Of a DNA stretch of 64,000 bases, positions 11,801-23,097 are shown in pieces (position 1 is the first letter of the stretch; the number at the start of each line of letters is the position of its first letter). A program made the position numbers and the translations under genes. Location: NCBI RefSeq assembly GCF_963259705.1, contig NC_081849.1, positions 56,888,093 through 56,952,092 on the forward strand, given 5' to 3'. The notes below the pieces were generated by a model. It had not been told where the DNA came from, did not search any database, and worked only from the letters and a program-made list of their open reading frames with translations. The DNA is from Myotis daubentonii. Its lineage: Eukaryota > Chordata > Mammalia > Chiroptera > Vespertilionidae.

Positions 11801-12725
11801 GTGTGATTCTCATTTAATTAATACAACATCAATTATATGTTATCATATTATAAGCACTCATGCTAATTTTATCTTCCTGAAATGTTTGAAGACATGTTTT
11901 CATATGTCAAATCAATTTGGAGTGTTAAATATTTTATTCAGAATTATTTGGATCATTGCTAAATAATTAAATTGAAATGAAAAATTTTAGTGAGTGCCTA
12001 CTTTTTAATTATTTCAAAATTAATTCTGTGTATAATCAGTGAAAAGTCATATATCCAAAACTGTATCACATCTTGCCTAGGACAACAGAGAACAGCAAAC
12101 AATTGGTTAAAAGCAGTAATAAAATAAATGTACATTCTAGTTAGTCAATCAGAGAAATAGTCCAAAGGGATCCTTTTATCTTTGTTAAAGAGGGGTTAGC
12201 TCTAGATGAAAACACCTACATGGTTAAAGATAAAATTTAGAAACACATGTCAAGAAATTCATTGCATAAAGTGTAGGTGGAGACACACATTTTATTAAAA
12301 TTAATATGCTAAGGGACTTTGTGACTTCCAGTCCTTTTATCACTTTACAGTCTTTTATCACCTTACAGCCTTCTTACTGATCAATTGCCTATTCAAATGT
12401 TCCTTTTTGCTTCCCCCAGAGGAGGCAACTTCGTTTTTCTTGTAAACAGATCCATTTCCTGTTTCGGGCTGACATATAGATCTTCTTATGCTTCCATTAA
12501 AAGGTGTCATTAGTTCTATGGTACTTGACAACCATGTCTTCTTTCAAAGACTTGGAAGAAGTAGAAGGAGATTACTCCCCCTATTCCTGCTGCTACAAGA
12601 TTGTTTATTTGATCTCTGGATGAAAGTTTCTCCAGAATAAATGTATTATGTACCTTTTAAATCTAATTCAACAGAGATTAGGCTAGCTTTCCTTTCTAAA
12701 TGTGGCATAATTAGTTGCAATGATC
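8875..12725. other. Unassigned AT-rich stretch
   Basis: No gene or confidently named repeat. Small items are a (TTG)n run at about 10188-10211, a GATA-type tetranucleotide run at about 10998-11035 and an imperfect 17-bp doublet (ttttatcac.ttacag) at about 12336-12368. Minus-strand frames of 62-84 codons look random. Confidence 0.5.
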
Positions 12726-12729
12726 CCAG

Positions 12730-12960
12730 GTATCAGAACCAGACATAGCTGAGTCAAATCCCAATTCTGCCTCAAGGAGCTATATGATTTTGAGGAGGCT
12801 TCTTAACTTCTCTGGATGTCATTTTCAACGAAATATAAAAAATAATTTGTTTCCTTGGGAATTGTTTAGATGATTAAAAGAGATAATATTTTAAATACTT
12901 CGTTTAGTGAGCAGTGAATATTAGGAATTTAATAAATATCAGTTTCCTTTCCTCTTTCTG
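12730..12960 (+). repeat. MIR SINE (ancient)
   Basis: The word order is that of MIR: 'gagtcaaatcccaattctgcc', 'cttcttaacttctctgg', 'attaaaagagataat', 'tttaataaatatca'. Confidence 0.7.
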
Positions 12961-13029
12961 TTCATGTTGTTAAAGTGCTTATATTATTTCTCCTAGAAAA
13001 GAAATCCTATTTTAAGGAGATATCATATA

Positions 13030-13245
13030 TTAGGAGGATAGAACCGGTTCTGGCACCATGAAGACCTGGGCACTCTGACTACATGGGTGATGGTTTAATT
13101 CTCCAAAACTATTTCCTCATCTGCTAATACAAGCAGTACCTACTGAGCCTTCTACTTATTAAATTGAGTACTATACTGTAAAGTACTTGTGATAATGCCC
13201 ACTGTAACACTGGATAGTATGTATTTAACAAATGGTTGTTTTTCT
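13030..13245 (+). repeat. MIR SINE (ancient)
   Basis: A second, more diverged MIR: 'tttcctcatctgctaata', 'agtacctactgagcc', 'aaagtacttgtgataatgcc'. Confidence 0.6.
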
Positions 13246-13366
13246 ACTCTAACTTTTCATATAACAACTTACATAGCAATAAATTTCCAAGTAGGACAGT
13301 CCTGTATTATAGAATAATCATAAAATTTAGTACCATGGCCAGTGTGACAATATGTTATAAAAGTTA

Positions 13367-14003
13367 TCAACACTAATAAAAGAGAAAAATGGTAATTGGC
13401 GTACGAGCTACCCTTTTCATTGGCTAATCAGGGCTATATGCAAATTAACTGCCAACTAAGATTGGCAGGTAACTGCCAACAAGATGGCGGTTAATTTGCA
13501 TATGTAGGCACAATGCAGGGAGGCGAAAGGGAAAGCAGGAAGAAGCCCCCTGCCACTGACAGTGATCAGAAACCCAGGGAGGAGCTAAGAGCTGGGGGGC
13601 AGGGCAAAGGCGGCCCTGGGGCCGCCTTTGCCCTGCCCCCCAGCCATGATCGGAGAATCAGGTGCCTTTTCCGCCCTGGCCAGTGATAGCAGGAAGTAGG
13701 GGTGGAGCCAGCGATGGGAGCTGGGCACGGTCGAAGCTGGCAGTCCCAGGAGCTAGGGGTCCCTTGCCTGGGCCTAAAGCGAAGCCCACGATCGTGGGGC
13801 CGCTGCAGCTGCGGGTCCCCGCTGCCCGGGCCGGACGCCTAGGCCAGAGGCGTCAGGCCTGGACAAGGGGCCGATCCTGTGGTTGGAGGGTGATGGGGGT
13901 CAACGCCTGAGGGCTCCCAGTATGTGAGAGGGGGCAGGCTGGGCTGAGGGACACTCCCCCCCACACACACCCAGTGCACGAATTTCGTGCACCGGGCCCC
14001 TAG
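13367..14003 (+). mobile_element. HeliBat-type Helitron with palindrome and promoter-like motifs
   Basis: The 5' end is tcaacactaataaaag after host A; the 3' end is gggcccctag followed by host T. The first 150 bp hold a CCAAT-type site (cattggctaatca), two octamer-like sites in opposite orientation (atgcaaat, atttgcat) and aagatggcgg, a strong YY1-type match. At 13591-13644 lies a perfect inverted repeat, 26-bp arms with a 2-nt loop. Its 5' region matches the element at 40913. No Rep/helicase coding. Confidence 0.9.
13591..13644. repeat. Perfect 26-bp palindrome inside Helitron
   Basis: Left arm 13591-13616 starts gctggggggc; right arm 13619-13644 ends gccccccagc. The two-base loop is at 13617-13618. 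All 26 positions pair. Confidence 0.95.
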
Positions 14004-14006
14004 TAA

Positions 14007-14195
14007 TCTATAATAATAAAAGCATAATATGTTAATTAGACCAGATATCCTTCTGAACATCCTTCCAGATGACCTTCCAGATGAAGCTGTGGCTGCGAGG
14101 GAAGCCCGGGTCCCGGGTGCCAAAGGGAAGCTGGTGCCAGCAGCTGAGGGAAGGAAGGCCTACTCTTGCACGAATTTTGTGCATCAGGCTTCTAG
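14007..14195 (+). mobile_element. HeliBat-type Helitron, short
   Basis: Starts tctataataataaaagca and ends tcaggcttctag followed by host T. Only three bases (taa) separate it from the preceding Helitron, so the two form a head-to-tail tandem. Same subfamily as 17180, 18300 and 62040 ('tgctaattagacc', 'cttccagatga'). Confidence 0.92.
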
Positions 14196-14218
14196 TTTCA
14201 CTATAATAAGGAGTTTAT

Positions 14219-14315
14219 AAAGGGTGGGGCTAAAATTTCTTCTTTTATTATTATTTATTAATTACTGTATTATTTTCCATATGAACAACTGTAAACCTGC
14301 TTTTGCTTCACCCTG
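14219..14315 (+). mobile_element. Mariner-type MITE (family A)
   Basis: Left end agggtggggctaaaa and right end 'gtaaacctgcttttgcttcaccctg' are diverged terminal inverted repeats, flanked by TA. The body 'ttattaattactgtattattttcc' and both ends resemble 39033-39138. Confidence 0.75.
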
Positions 14316-14563
14316 TATAACTGATCATTCAAACTTGAATATTTTTAAGAATGAAAGAGGATATATACAGTTACTCTAACAATAACCCTGTGCAAAGAGG
14401 CAGTGCAATTTAAAATAGTCTGGGTGAAAGATCAAAATAAAATTAGTAACTGATGTCTATAATATTCTTAGAATATAATTACAATATAAACTAGCTTTTG
14501 AATGTACAGTAGGGTTTTCTAAGAATTTGAATTCTCCACCAAAGGAATTAAAAGTGAAATTTT

Positions 14564-14741
14564 AAAATTGATTTTTAGACAGGAAGGGAAGGAGGGAGGG
14601 AGAGAGGAATATCCATTTGTTGTTCCACTTACTTATGCATTCATTGTTTGATTCTTGTATGTGCTCTGACTCAGGGTCGAACCCACAACCCTGGCATATT
14701 GGGATGACTCTCTAATCAACTGAGCTATCTGGCCAGGGCCC
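14564..14741 (-). mobile_element. Ves SINE, older type
   Basis: The minus-strand head 'gggccctggccagatagctc' is followed by 'gggttcgaccctgagtcaga' and the 'gaatgcataagtaagtgg' body. Confidence 0.88.
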
Positions 14742-15059
14742 AAAATGTTTTTCCTTTAACTCCTAGGCACGATTCAATGAAACAGGGACACTCTAGTTAA
14801 ACAATTTTAAATACTCTACAGAACTTCTCAGTGTCTTTTTTCTATATATAGCTTCTATCCCTTTTACAGCCTGGAAGCTAGAATGGAAGCAATAATGTAA
14901 GTAATGGAAGACAGAAGGTATGAACATTCAAAGAGTAAAAAATATTCCAAAGATTCTTGTGAATGATATCAAGGAAGAATAAATTAGGGGATTTAGACCA
15001 CATAGAAAGTGTAGGATTGGACAAATGGATATGCAAGGAAAATAAGATATAAATCAGAT

Positions 15060-15260
15060 CATCCTATTCCTCTACTTACAAGATTCCAATGGCTTCTTTA
15101 TATTGGAAATAAAATAAAGTCAACCTTTATTTCTTATAAGATCAGGCCCCATCTGCTTCTCTGACCTCTTTTCATGTCCTTTTTCACTAAACTAGACTTT
15201 TTTATTCAGTTCCCTACATATGCCAAGCTCAATCTCACCTTAGAAGTTTTGCACCAGCTA
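15060..15260 (+). repeat. LINE-2-type fragment
   Basis: Phrases such as 'tccaatggcttctttat', 'aagatcaggccccatctgc' and 'tatgccaagctcaatctc' follow the L2-like 3' region seen at 1-1135. Confidence 0.55.
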
Positions 15261-15261
15261 T

Positions 15262-16010
15262 GCACTCTGGAAGAGGCATAAGGGAACTTTTTTCGGGTTA
15301 CAGAACTATTTTATGTCTTTATTGGATTATTACATGGATGTATGTATTTATAATAATTCATAAAAGTGTATACTTAATAAGTTCACTGAATTATATGTAA
15401 AATATGTGCCAACAAAGTTAATTCAAAGAGAAAAAAAAAACCCTCTAACTCAGTTACAGAAGTCAACAATAAAGTAGAATGGACCTAAAATGTTTTGAGG
15501 ATAATTTTTCAAACATTTATCAATTATTTAAAGTAAATTGGTAAAATTCAACTTATTTGGTATGTAGAAGCTGATTTTCCCAGACTTTAAACATAAACAA
15601 TTGGATATGGGTTATAGTCTAAAGGAAGTCAAATTTGGCAAGAAGCAGATAGCATGAACTAAAACTGGGTGGTGGACTTAAAATTCAATAGGGAGATATC
15701 ACAGACTTCATCTATGATTTTCATCCAGGAACAGATCCAGACAGCTGTAGACTGTGTAGGGGGCCTTTAAAATACAGTTACAAAAATCTATTTTTTTAAA
15801 AATCTGATTTGAGTTAAATTTCTTAAGTCAGATCTCAGTTCATCACAGCAAAAGAAAACAAAAAACACCCTTGGCTTCTGCTCTTACAACCCACTCTGTC
15901 TACACATAAAAGATATACTAAAGGAAACAAGCTAAGACATAAGGAAAATATGTACTATTGAGAAGAAACTGTGAATTGTAAAAAAATGAAATTACTAGTG
16001 ATGTGTGTGT
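15262..16010. other. Unassigned
   Basis: No gene or named repeat seen. Confidence 0.5.
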
Positions 16011-16013
16011 TTG

Positions 16014-16017
16014 TGTG

Positions 16018-16063
<46 letters not shown>
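16014..16063. repeat. (TG)n microsatellite
   Basis: About 44 bp of uninterrupted TG after a short imperfect lead-in; histidine/threonine frames across it are artefacts. Confidence 0.95.
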
Positions 16064-16065
<2 letters not shown>

Positions 16066-16915
16066 TCTTCTGCTGTGGCCTTGATGAAAAGGAAAGGGAA
16101 GAATTTGTGCTGTTGGCTCACTACCCCCCAGGTTTTTAGAATTATGTAAGGATAATAGTATTTCCCCACCCATCCCCTGAGGAGCTTTTAAGACTAGCAT
16201 CTGTGAGGTGCATTTCCTAGATAAATGCGAACTGCCCTTTGACTCTCTTCAAGATAAGAAAACATTGACCCTTTCAACCAAGTTATTTATGACATTCACA
16301 TAATGTGAAACAGTGCTTAGACCTGGTGGGAACGCCCAGAGGTACATATACTGAAGGCAGTTAAGATTCCCCTCTACCACTATTCAGGAGAGACCACCAC
16401 ACAAGTTGAACAATGCCCAACGCTCATTAAGAAGTATGATGAATTTAATACAATTCAAATTAGAGAAGATCTCAGGGGAACATGTTTAGAAAAGAAAACC
16501 AGATGGGGCTCAAGTGTAGAGCATCCAGGGAGCAAGTGTGGGAGTGTGGGATGCCCCATCATCCAAGATTCCGGAAATATGAGAAAATGTGATTTATCTT
16601 CTTGGTGAATTAACACACACAATGTGTTGGTGGCATAATACTGAGTTTCAGATTTCATAATGAAATTTTCCAGATTGTGAAGAAAAAAGAAACAAACAAA
16701 ACAACACTGGACATTGGAAGGAGTCATCCCCACTTCCAAAGAGACTTACCAAAGTAAAGGAGAATAAAATAAAAGGAAAGTGCACACAACATATCAACAC
16801 TAGCTATCAAGTGGGAAATGTCAAAATGTGCGCCACCAAGAAAATAAGGGCAGAGCTATGACTCTCCCACTTGTTGTCCTTTCCTTTTTTTTCTTTCTTT
16901 TCTTGTTTGTTTTGG
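16064..16915. other. Unassigned
   Basis: No gene or named repeat seen; ends in a TTTC-rich run that abuts the next SINE tail. Confidence 0.5.
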
Positions 16916-17160
16916 TTAATCCTCACCGGAGGATATTTTTCCATTGATTTTTAGGAAGAGTGGAAGATAAAAGGAAAGACAGAGAGAAACACTGATGTGA
17001 GAGAAACACATCAATTGGTTGCCTCTGGCACAAGCCCTGACTAGCGCCCGGGCCTGGGAGGACCCTGCAACCAAAGTACATACCCTTGACAGGAATCAAA
17101 CCCAGGACCCACTGGTCTGCAGGATGATGCTCTATCCACTGAGCCAAAGCAGCAAGGGCA
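16916..17160 (-). mobile_element. Ves SINE, long-tail type
   Basis: The minus-strand head 'tgcccttgctgctttggctc' leads to the B box and 'ccgggcgctagtcagggc'. The 3' tail is 'aatggaaaaatatcctccgg'. This longer subtype also occurs at 22686, 34006, 41278, 44256 and 44798. Confidence 0.9.
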
Positions 17161-17179
17161 TCATTTCCTATTCTTATTA

Positions 17180-17523
17180 TCTATAATAATAAAAGGGTAA
17201 TATGCTAATTAGACCAGATAGACCGGACATCTCTGGACGTCCTTCAGGACACCCTTCCGGACATCCTTCCAGACAAAGCCACAGTGGCTGCGAGGGACAG
17301 CAGTGGCAGCAGCAGTGGGGTGATGGGAGCGGCACATTCCCCTGATCATCTGGTCGCCTCCTGCAGAGGGAGGCCAGACTGCGGCTTAGGCCTGCAGGGA
17401 GCGGGCCTAAACCATCAGGAGGACATCCTCTGAGGGCTCCTGGACTGTGAGAGGGGGCAGGCCAGGCTGAGGGACACCCCCACACACACCCGAGTGCACA
17501 AATTTCATGCACCGGGCCTCTAG
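17180..17523 (+). mobile_element. HeliBat-type Helitron
   Basis: Starts tctataataataaaaggg and ends accgggcctctag followed by host T. It contains short tandem 'ccttccggacat'-like units near 17240-17275, typical of this subfamily. No coding for Rep/helicase. Confidence 0.95.
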
Positions 17524-17957
17524 TGGTATAATAATGCTAAATGATGAACTTATATACTGGACTGGAGGATGGGAAAATGTTGATTTTTTTCAACAGAATA
17601 TAGAGAAAGAAAAGAAAAACCCAATTAGCTATTTTTAAAAATTAACACAAAGTTTAAATATAAACCCAGAAATAGTGAACCTGGAGTTGTCAATTTGATT
17701 TAGTCTTGGCGATGTTACACTTGTAAAATTAAACCTGACTAGACTAGTCTAAGGCATAGGTGAGGTCCAAGTGTTTCTCTTCAGTCAGATAAGGGCTGCT
17801 AAATCAGAGGAAATGATGGAACATTTTTGGTTTACCTTGTTTTGTTTTACAACATCTCATGAAAACATTCTTAAAATATACTGCTGTTCCATTTGTATCA
17901 CTAATATCTTATTCTGACAATTTTAGCAAGCTCAAACCCAGGACATGTATTCCCAAA
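17524..17957. other. Unassigned
   Basis: No gene or named repeat seen. Confidence 0.5.
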
Positions 17958-17959
17958 TA

Positions 17960-18122
17960 CGTGGGGCTTGACTTACGAGTGTCCCGACTAACGAGTTTTT
18001 TGAGATACCAGCTGTCTCTTAGCAGATTATTTGCATTGAGTTGATAGAGTAATTTGAGTTAACGAGCTCCTTAAAGAGCTCGGTCTCGGAATGAATTAAA
18101 CTCGTAAGTTAAGGCCCCACTG
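17960..18122 (+). mobile_element. Tigger/pogo-like MITE
   Basis: Terminal inverted repeats cgtggggcttgacttacgag and its diverged mate ending 'cttaaggccccactg' (reading inwards, cagtggggcc.taacttacgag), flanked by the dinucleotide TA on both sides (17958 and 18123). The TA duplication and a 'cttacgag' end fit the pogo/Tigger branch of Tc1/mariner. It is non-coding, 163 bp. Confidence 0.8.
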
Positions 18123-18299
18123 TAAAGAGAACAAGTATTCTGAATTTCCAATATGCTTCCTTCACCAGAAAATATAAAATAGTAAAAATTAAATTAATGT
18201 CACCTGAAATTCTATCACTTAAATGGAATCACATAAAAAGAAATCTGTCAAAAAATCAGATCTCATTCTACATGTAATTGTATGAGTTTTTCTATATTA

Positions 18300-18494
18300 T
18301 CTATAATAATAAAAGCATAATATGCTAATTAGACTAGACGTCCTTCCAGATATCCTCCCTTCCAGACATCCTCCCTTCCAGACAAAGAAGGATGGCAGGA
18401 GCCAAGGCAGAGGCGGCAGAAGCCCCCGGCTGCAGTGGTGGCAGGTGGGGCCCAGGACCCAAGGCCCTTGCACGAATTTTGTGCATCAGGCCTC

Positions 18495-18497
<3 letters not shown>
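18300..18497 (+). mobile_element. HeliBat-type Helitron, 3' end running into microsatellite
   Basis: Starts tctataataataaaagca and ends gcatcaggcctcta, where the CTAG terminus is altered to CTAA and continues into an AT repeat. It has tandem 'ccttccagacatcctc' units at about 18345-18385. Confidence 0.92.

Positions 18498-18560
<63 letters not shown>
18498..18560. repeat. (TA)n microsatellite at a Helitron 3' end
   Basis: About 62 bp of TA with one g interruption. Confidence 0.95.
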
Positions 18561-18562
<2 letters not shown>

Positions 18563-18609
18563 GAAAAGTTTTTCCTGTCAAAATTTTCTGGCTAAAATAG
18601 TAATTTTAA

Positions 18610-18833
18610 AAAATATATATTTTAATGATTTTTTACAGAGAGGGAGGGAGAGGGAGAGGGATAGAGAGTTAGAAACATTGATGAGAGAGAAACATCGATT
18701 CAGCTGCCTCTTGCACGCCCCCTACTGGGGATGTGGCCACAACCAGGGTACATACCCTTGACCGGAATTTGAACCTGGGACCCTTCAGTCTGCAGGCTGA
18801 CGCTCTATCCGCTAAGCCAAACCAGTTAGGGCT
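18610..18833 (-). mobile_element. Ves SINE
   Basis: The minus-strand head 'agccctaactggtttggctt' leads to a B box and a 'gatgtttctctctcatcaatg' body. Target duplications, approximately ataatagtaattttaa, flank it at about 18594 and about 18834. Confidence 0.93.
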
Positions 18834-18849
18834 ATAATAGTAATTTTTA

Positions 18850-19945
18850 ATGGCTGCTTAGTACATTACCTGGATACACCATACCTGACTACAAATATAC
18901 AGTATTTTAGTAAATTTTGGTTATTTCCTTTTTTTTTTTCTGTGCTTAAAACCAATGCTAAGATAAACATATGGAATTATTTGAACTAGGATATGCATTT
19001 TAATTATATTTATGTGATATTAAGAAACAATATAATTAAGGAATTAAGGCTAGACAAAGTATTTTAATTTCATGATATATAATGTATCAGAATTCCATTC
19101 TGTCCCAAAGAAATAGGAATCATTTAGAGAGGAATGAGAACACAGGAAGCCTGATGTCACCTACAAGCCTTATTAGAAATCTAAGGAAAAATGTGTCACA
19201 TAAGAAATAAGTAGCTCAACTATCACTCACATTGGCAAGCTAGAATAAGAAACGGGGATGAGCAGAGATTCTCAAAGTGGGGGATAAGATCATCTGAAAG
19301 GCAGCAAGGGATGCACAAACTATGGCAGTTTGACATCTACAAACGAAGTTGTACCGAGTAAATAAAGGATATGTTCTATATTTAATTGACAGAGCAGATA
19401 TAAATAAGTCATCAGGGACCCTGCTGAAACTTTTGGCTTGAATGTGCAAACTGTCATGCTAAGCTGACATGTGGTAGCAAAGACTAATGGTATCCAGTAC
19501 ACAGTGTCCATTGGGAGGAAATTGGAAGCAAACCTGGGAACTTCAGAGCAGTGATTCCTATCCCCATACTTGTATCCCCACCCCCTTTTCCAGGATGGCA
19601 AGAATAAGAGTGTTGCGGATTCCTAGAAAAATAAAACTTTTGGGGATATATATAACATGGCTTCTACAAGGGGGAAATAATGCTCCACTAATTAACTCAA
19701 ACACAACTGTATACTCTGTTGATTAAATAGAATATACAATAATAGATTTTGTCCAAAATAACAGATTTTGTCTCGTCCTTTCCTTGTTGCTGCTCTCCCA
19801 GCTTATAGCATTGAGCTCAGTTTTCAGTTAATCTGCAAACATCCTCACCTTACATAATACATATTTTATCCCATCACTAGGGTAATGTGTCTAGATGTAT
19901 CTAAGTGGTCCCGTTCCTACTTAGATAGGAACTACAGGACAAAAT
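18850..19945. other. Unassigned
   Basis: No gene or named repeat. Frames of 69-93 codons between 19240 and 19730 overlap on opposite strands and have no gene context. Confidence 0.5.
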
Positions 19946-19949
19946 AGGA

Positions 19950-20355
19950 ATGTTCCACCACAGTTCAGGCCTTCCTCAGTAGGGTCTCTTCTGGTCTCAT
20001 CTTGCTCTCCAGCTCCAGAAAGGCCTGACAGCCTACATGCAGCTCTCCCCACTAGGTGCATGACTCCATGTCTTACATGCGCTATTTCTTTTTTTCAGAA
20101 TGCACTTCTAGTCCCTTGACAGCCAAGCAAATTGTCATTGGAGACTTTACTTAAATCTTCCCTCCAGTTAAACCTTCATAGACATCCCTCCAAGGTAGAG
20201 TTGGAGGTTTATCCCTCTGTGTTCTCATCAGAGTATTTAGTCGATTACAAAGGTGAACCTTCTTGAAGGCCAAATAAGCTTCCCTTCTGTGTCCTTATAG
20301 TTTCTTATAGTGCTTTGTACTTAACAGGTTCTCAACTAAGATTAATTGAATGAAT
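19950..20355 (+). repeat. LINE-2 3' fragment
   Basis: Ends in the typical 'tgtccttatagt...gctttgtacttaacaggttctcaacta...attgaatgaatgag' L2 tail. Confidence 0.65.
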
Positions 20356-21280
20356 GAGTCTCTTAGATTTCTCAGAGGTGATACAGACACAAGAAAAGGC
20401 AATTTTATTTCTATAGGTGGTCAAACAACAATTTGAAAAATTGGTTTCCTTGTTATTATGGAAAATGTTTTGTCTTAAGTACGGAAGTGGCTTAATGACA
20501 GGAAGCAATGTGAGGGAATAAACGATAATTTCTCTACTCAGAAAAGTGTTAGTGTTAAGGTTCCCTAGGGACTGAGGCTGGAACATAATCTCAACTAATA
20601 TGTTAAATATATTTTTTAGGAAAAAGAGAGAATCCTTTAAGTTTTCTTTTACCTAATTGTCAAGGTCTCCTGTATGTAGGGAAATACTGAGTTGATAAGC
20701 ATAACATGAAGACTATAATAAAAGCAATGGAAATAAAGAATAACAACATGACTTTGATGTAAGAAAATAAAGATAAGAGAGTTAAAGCAAAATCCATTCA
20801 TCCAATTTATTTTGAGTACCTATAATAGATAAAGTCCTATTTTAAGGGTTGCAGGGGCTACAAAAGTAAAGAAGACTGAGTCATTGTACTTACTTTAATG
20901 CATGAATAAAAATGTTAAAGTGAAATGTATTATGCTTTAAATTAATAATGTTATATAGATTTTTAGAAGAGTAAGAGATACTTTTTACTTAGCAGAATTA
21001 GGAGTTCCATGAAAAACATGATATGTGAGCAACTAATGATGTCTTGATGTGATTTTTAAAGGTAAAGATTAAGAAGGAGGTTATTTAAAATAAAAATTAA
21101 ATAAGTAAAAAGGATCAAATATGACTATAAATACAATTGGAGACAACTAAAATTAAATAATTGACAACAAAAAGAAAATATTCAGAAAGTTAATATGAAA
21201 TGAGAAAAAGGATAAGATGATTAAGGTTGAGGGCAAAATGAATTTATAAACTACTACACTGTGAATTATAAATTATAATA
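20356..21280. other. Unassigned, A-rich
   Basis: Around 20800-20900 is a short 'tttattttgagtacctataat...aagggttgcaggggctac' piece of a common ancient repeat. Otherwise nothing recognised. Confidence 0.45.
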
Positions 21281-21281
21281 A

Positions 21282-22012
21282 TTAGAGCCTAGTGCATGAA
21301 TTTATGCACCTTGAAAGGAACTGTGGGATGCAAGGCTGCAATGGGCAGAGGAGTGGGTCTCGGCCCATCCTCTGTGCCCCAGCCCACCCCTCCCGCTGCG
21401 GCCCTGGTCCCTTCTATGCCCGCAGCCCCGCTCCCACCGCCACTCCCATGCGCTGATGGTGCCAACCCTGGTCACACCCGCTCACAGCGCAGAACAATTG
21501 GGGCCGGAGCCAGCAGTGGGTGCAAGCGGCAGCATTGGCACTGGCACTGGGTGCAAGTGGGGCCATCGCTCGCAGCAGGTATGAGAGGTGGCTGCTGGCC
21601 CCAATCACCCCTCAGGAGCAGGGAGAGGTGAAGCCCTGAGGGGGAATTGGGGCTGGCAGCCGCCACTGGCACCTGGTAATGGCAGCGAGTGATTGGGGCC
21701 AGTACCGGGCATTGGCAGTGGGTGCGAGCACCGGGTGGGACCGTGGCACGCAGGAGCAAAGAATTTTCAGTAACCACCAGAAGCTCGCCCCGATGACAGT
21801 GACCGGCGGCCTGCCTTGGTCTGGTGTCCCCCCTCATCTGCACCACCATCCCTCCACGGCTGACTCCCGCCATGTTCCATGCTCTACCGCCTGCTGCCAA
21901 TGCTCACCACATTCCATGCGCACCCCTTGGTGATCAGCGCATGTCATAGCGACCAGTTGTTCGGTTGTTCACCATTCGGTCTATTTGCACATTAGCCTTT
22001 TATTATACAGGA
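21282..22012 (-). mobile_element. HeliBat-type Helitron, GC-rich
   Basis: Reverse orientation: the 5' end is at 22012 (tcctgtataataaaaggct on the minus strand), the 3' end at 21282 (tgcatgcacta-ggctcta, degraded). Internal imperfect repeats 'ggcagc.attggcactgg' occur at 21520-21560 and 21700-21720. The 111-142-codon frames are GC-composition shadows on both strands, not genes. Confidence 0.85.
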
Positions 22013-22685
22013 TGACTTAAGAAAAAGATCATAGAGTCTGGAGAATATCTGACTGTTGCTGCAATCTCAGCAGCAGCAACAACAAAACCTTGCAATTATG
22101 CATTTTCAATTCTATTGGAAATAAAGAATTTTACTGGCAATAAAGCATTTATTAGAAATAAAGCATTCATTGGGACTCAACTGTCATATAAAGCAATGGT
22201 GTTATACTTGGATTAAGTCTTACATTTTAAGCACTTTAATTTGCAATTTATTTCATGTACATGGGTCTTACATCAGGTAAAAAAAAAAAAAAAAAAAACA
22301 GATTCTGCTATCCTCATTATAAGGGTAGAGGGGCAGAGCCCTAAGAAGTTTAACTTTGTTCAAGCTTACATACTAGTAAGAGACAGGCAAGTCCTATACA
22401 TTTCTATATGCAAACTCAGTTTCCTTTTACTTATTCCACTTAGCGTTCAAGGGAGGCAGATATAAAGTACTAGAAAAAGTCCTAAAGGGGCATCATTAAG
22501 ATAATCAAGAGAATCAAGAGGATTCTTGAGAAGAATAACTAAAAAATGTATGTATATTAGGAATCTCATTTAAAAAGCAGATATTGTTAATAAAATTATT
22601 ATTGCAAATAAATTGAAGATGGCTTAGATTATAAAATTCTGATAACTAGAACTCAAAGATACTTTAGATCAGAAGTTACAGCAGT
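22013..22685. other. Unassigned, with poly-A
   Basis: A 21-base A run lies at about 22278-22298. No gene or named repeat. Confidence 0.5.
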
Positions 22686-22927
22686 AGCCAGTTTGCTCAA
22701 TGGGTAGAGTGTTAGCCTGTGGACTGAAGTTCCCCGGTTTGATTCCAGTCAAGGGCACATACTTTGGTTGCAGGCTCCTCCCCGGCCCAGGTCCTGTTTG
22801 GGCTCATGCAGGAGGCAACCAATAGACGTGTTTCTCTCACATTGATGTTTCTCTCTGTCTTTCCCTCTCTCTTCCACTCTCTCTAAAAACCAATGGAAAA
22901 ATATCCTTGGGTGAGGATTAAAAAAGA
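22686..22927 (+). mobile_element. Ves SINE, long-tail type
   Basis: tRNA-like head 'gccagtttgctcaatgggta', B box 'ggtttgattccagtcaaggg', tail 'ccaatggaaaaatatcct'. Imperfect target duplication agaagttaca / agaagtaaca at about 22671 and 22930. Confidence 0.9.
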
Positions 22928-23097
22928 AAAAGAAGTAACAAACACAACCTGTTGGCCATATCTGTCCTCCAGACATTCATGATCTTCACAGTATATTTCA
23001 ATATGATATTTCAAATAGCTATCAGAATTTTGAAATTGGGAGATTTTATAGAAAGATCCATATTTGTAGCTTCTTTTGAAAATAAGAAGCTCTAGAA

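Noticed and set aside
21296..21933. Overlapping frames of 79-142 codons
   Set aside because: They lie on both strands of a GC-rich Helitron interior, with alanine/proline-rich composition and no family match.
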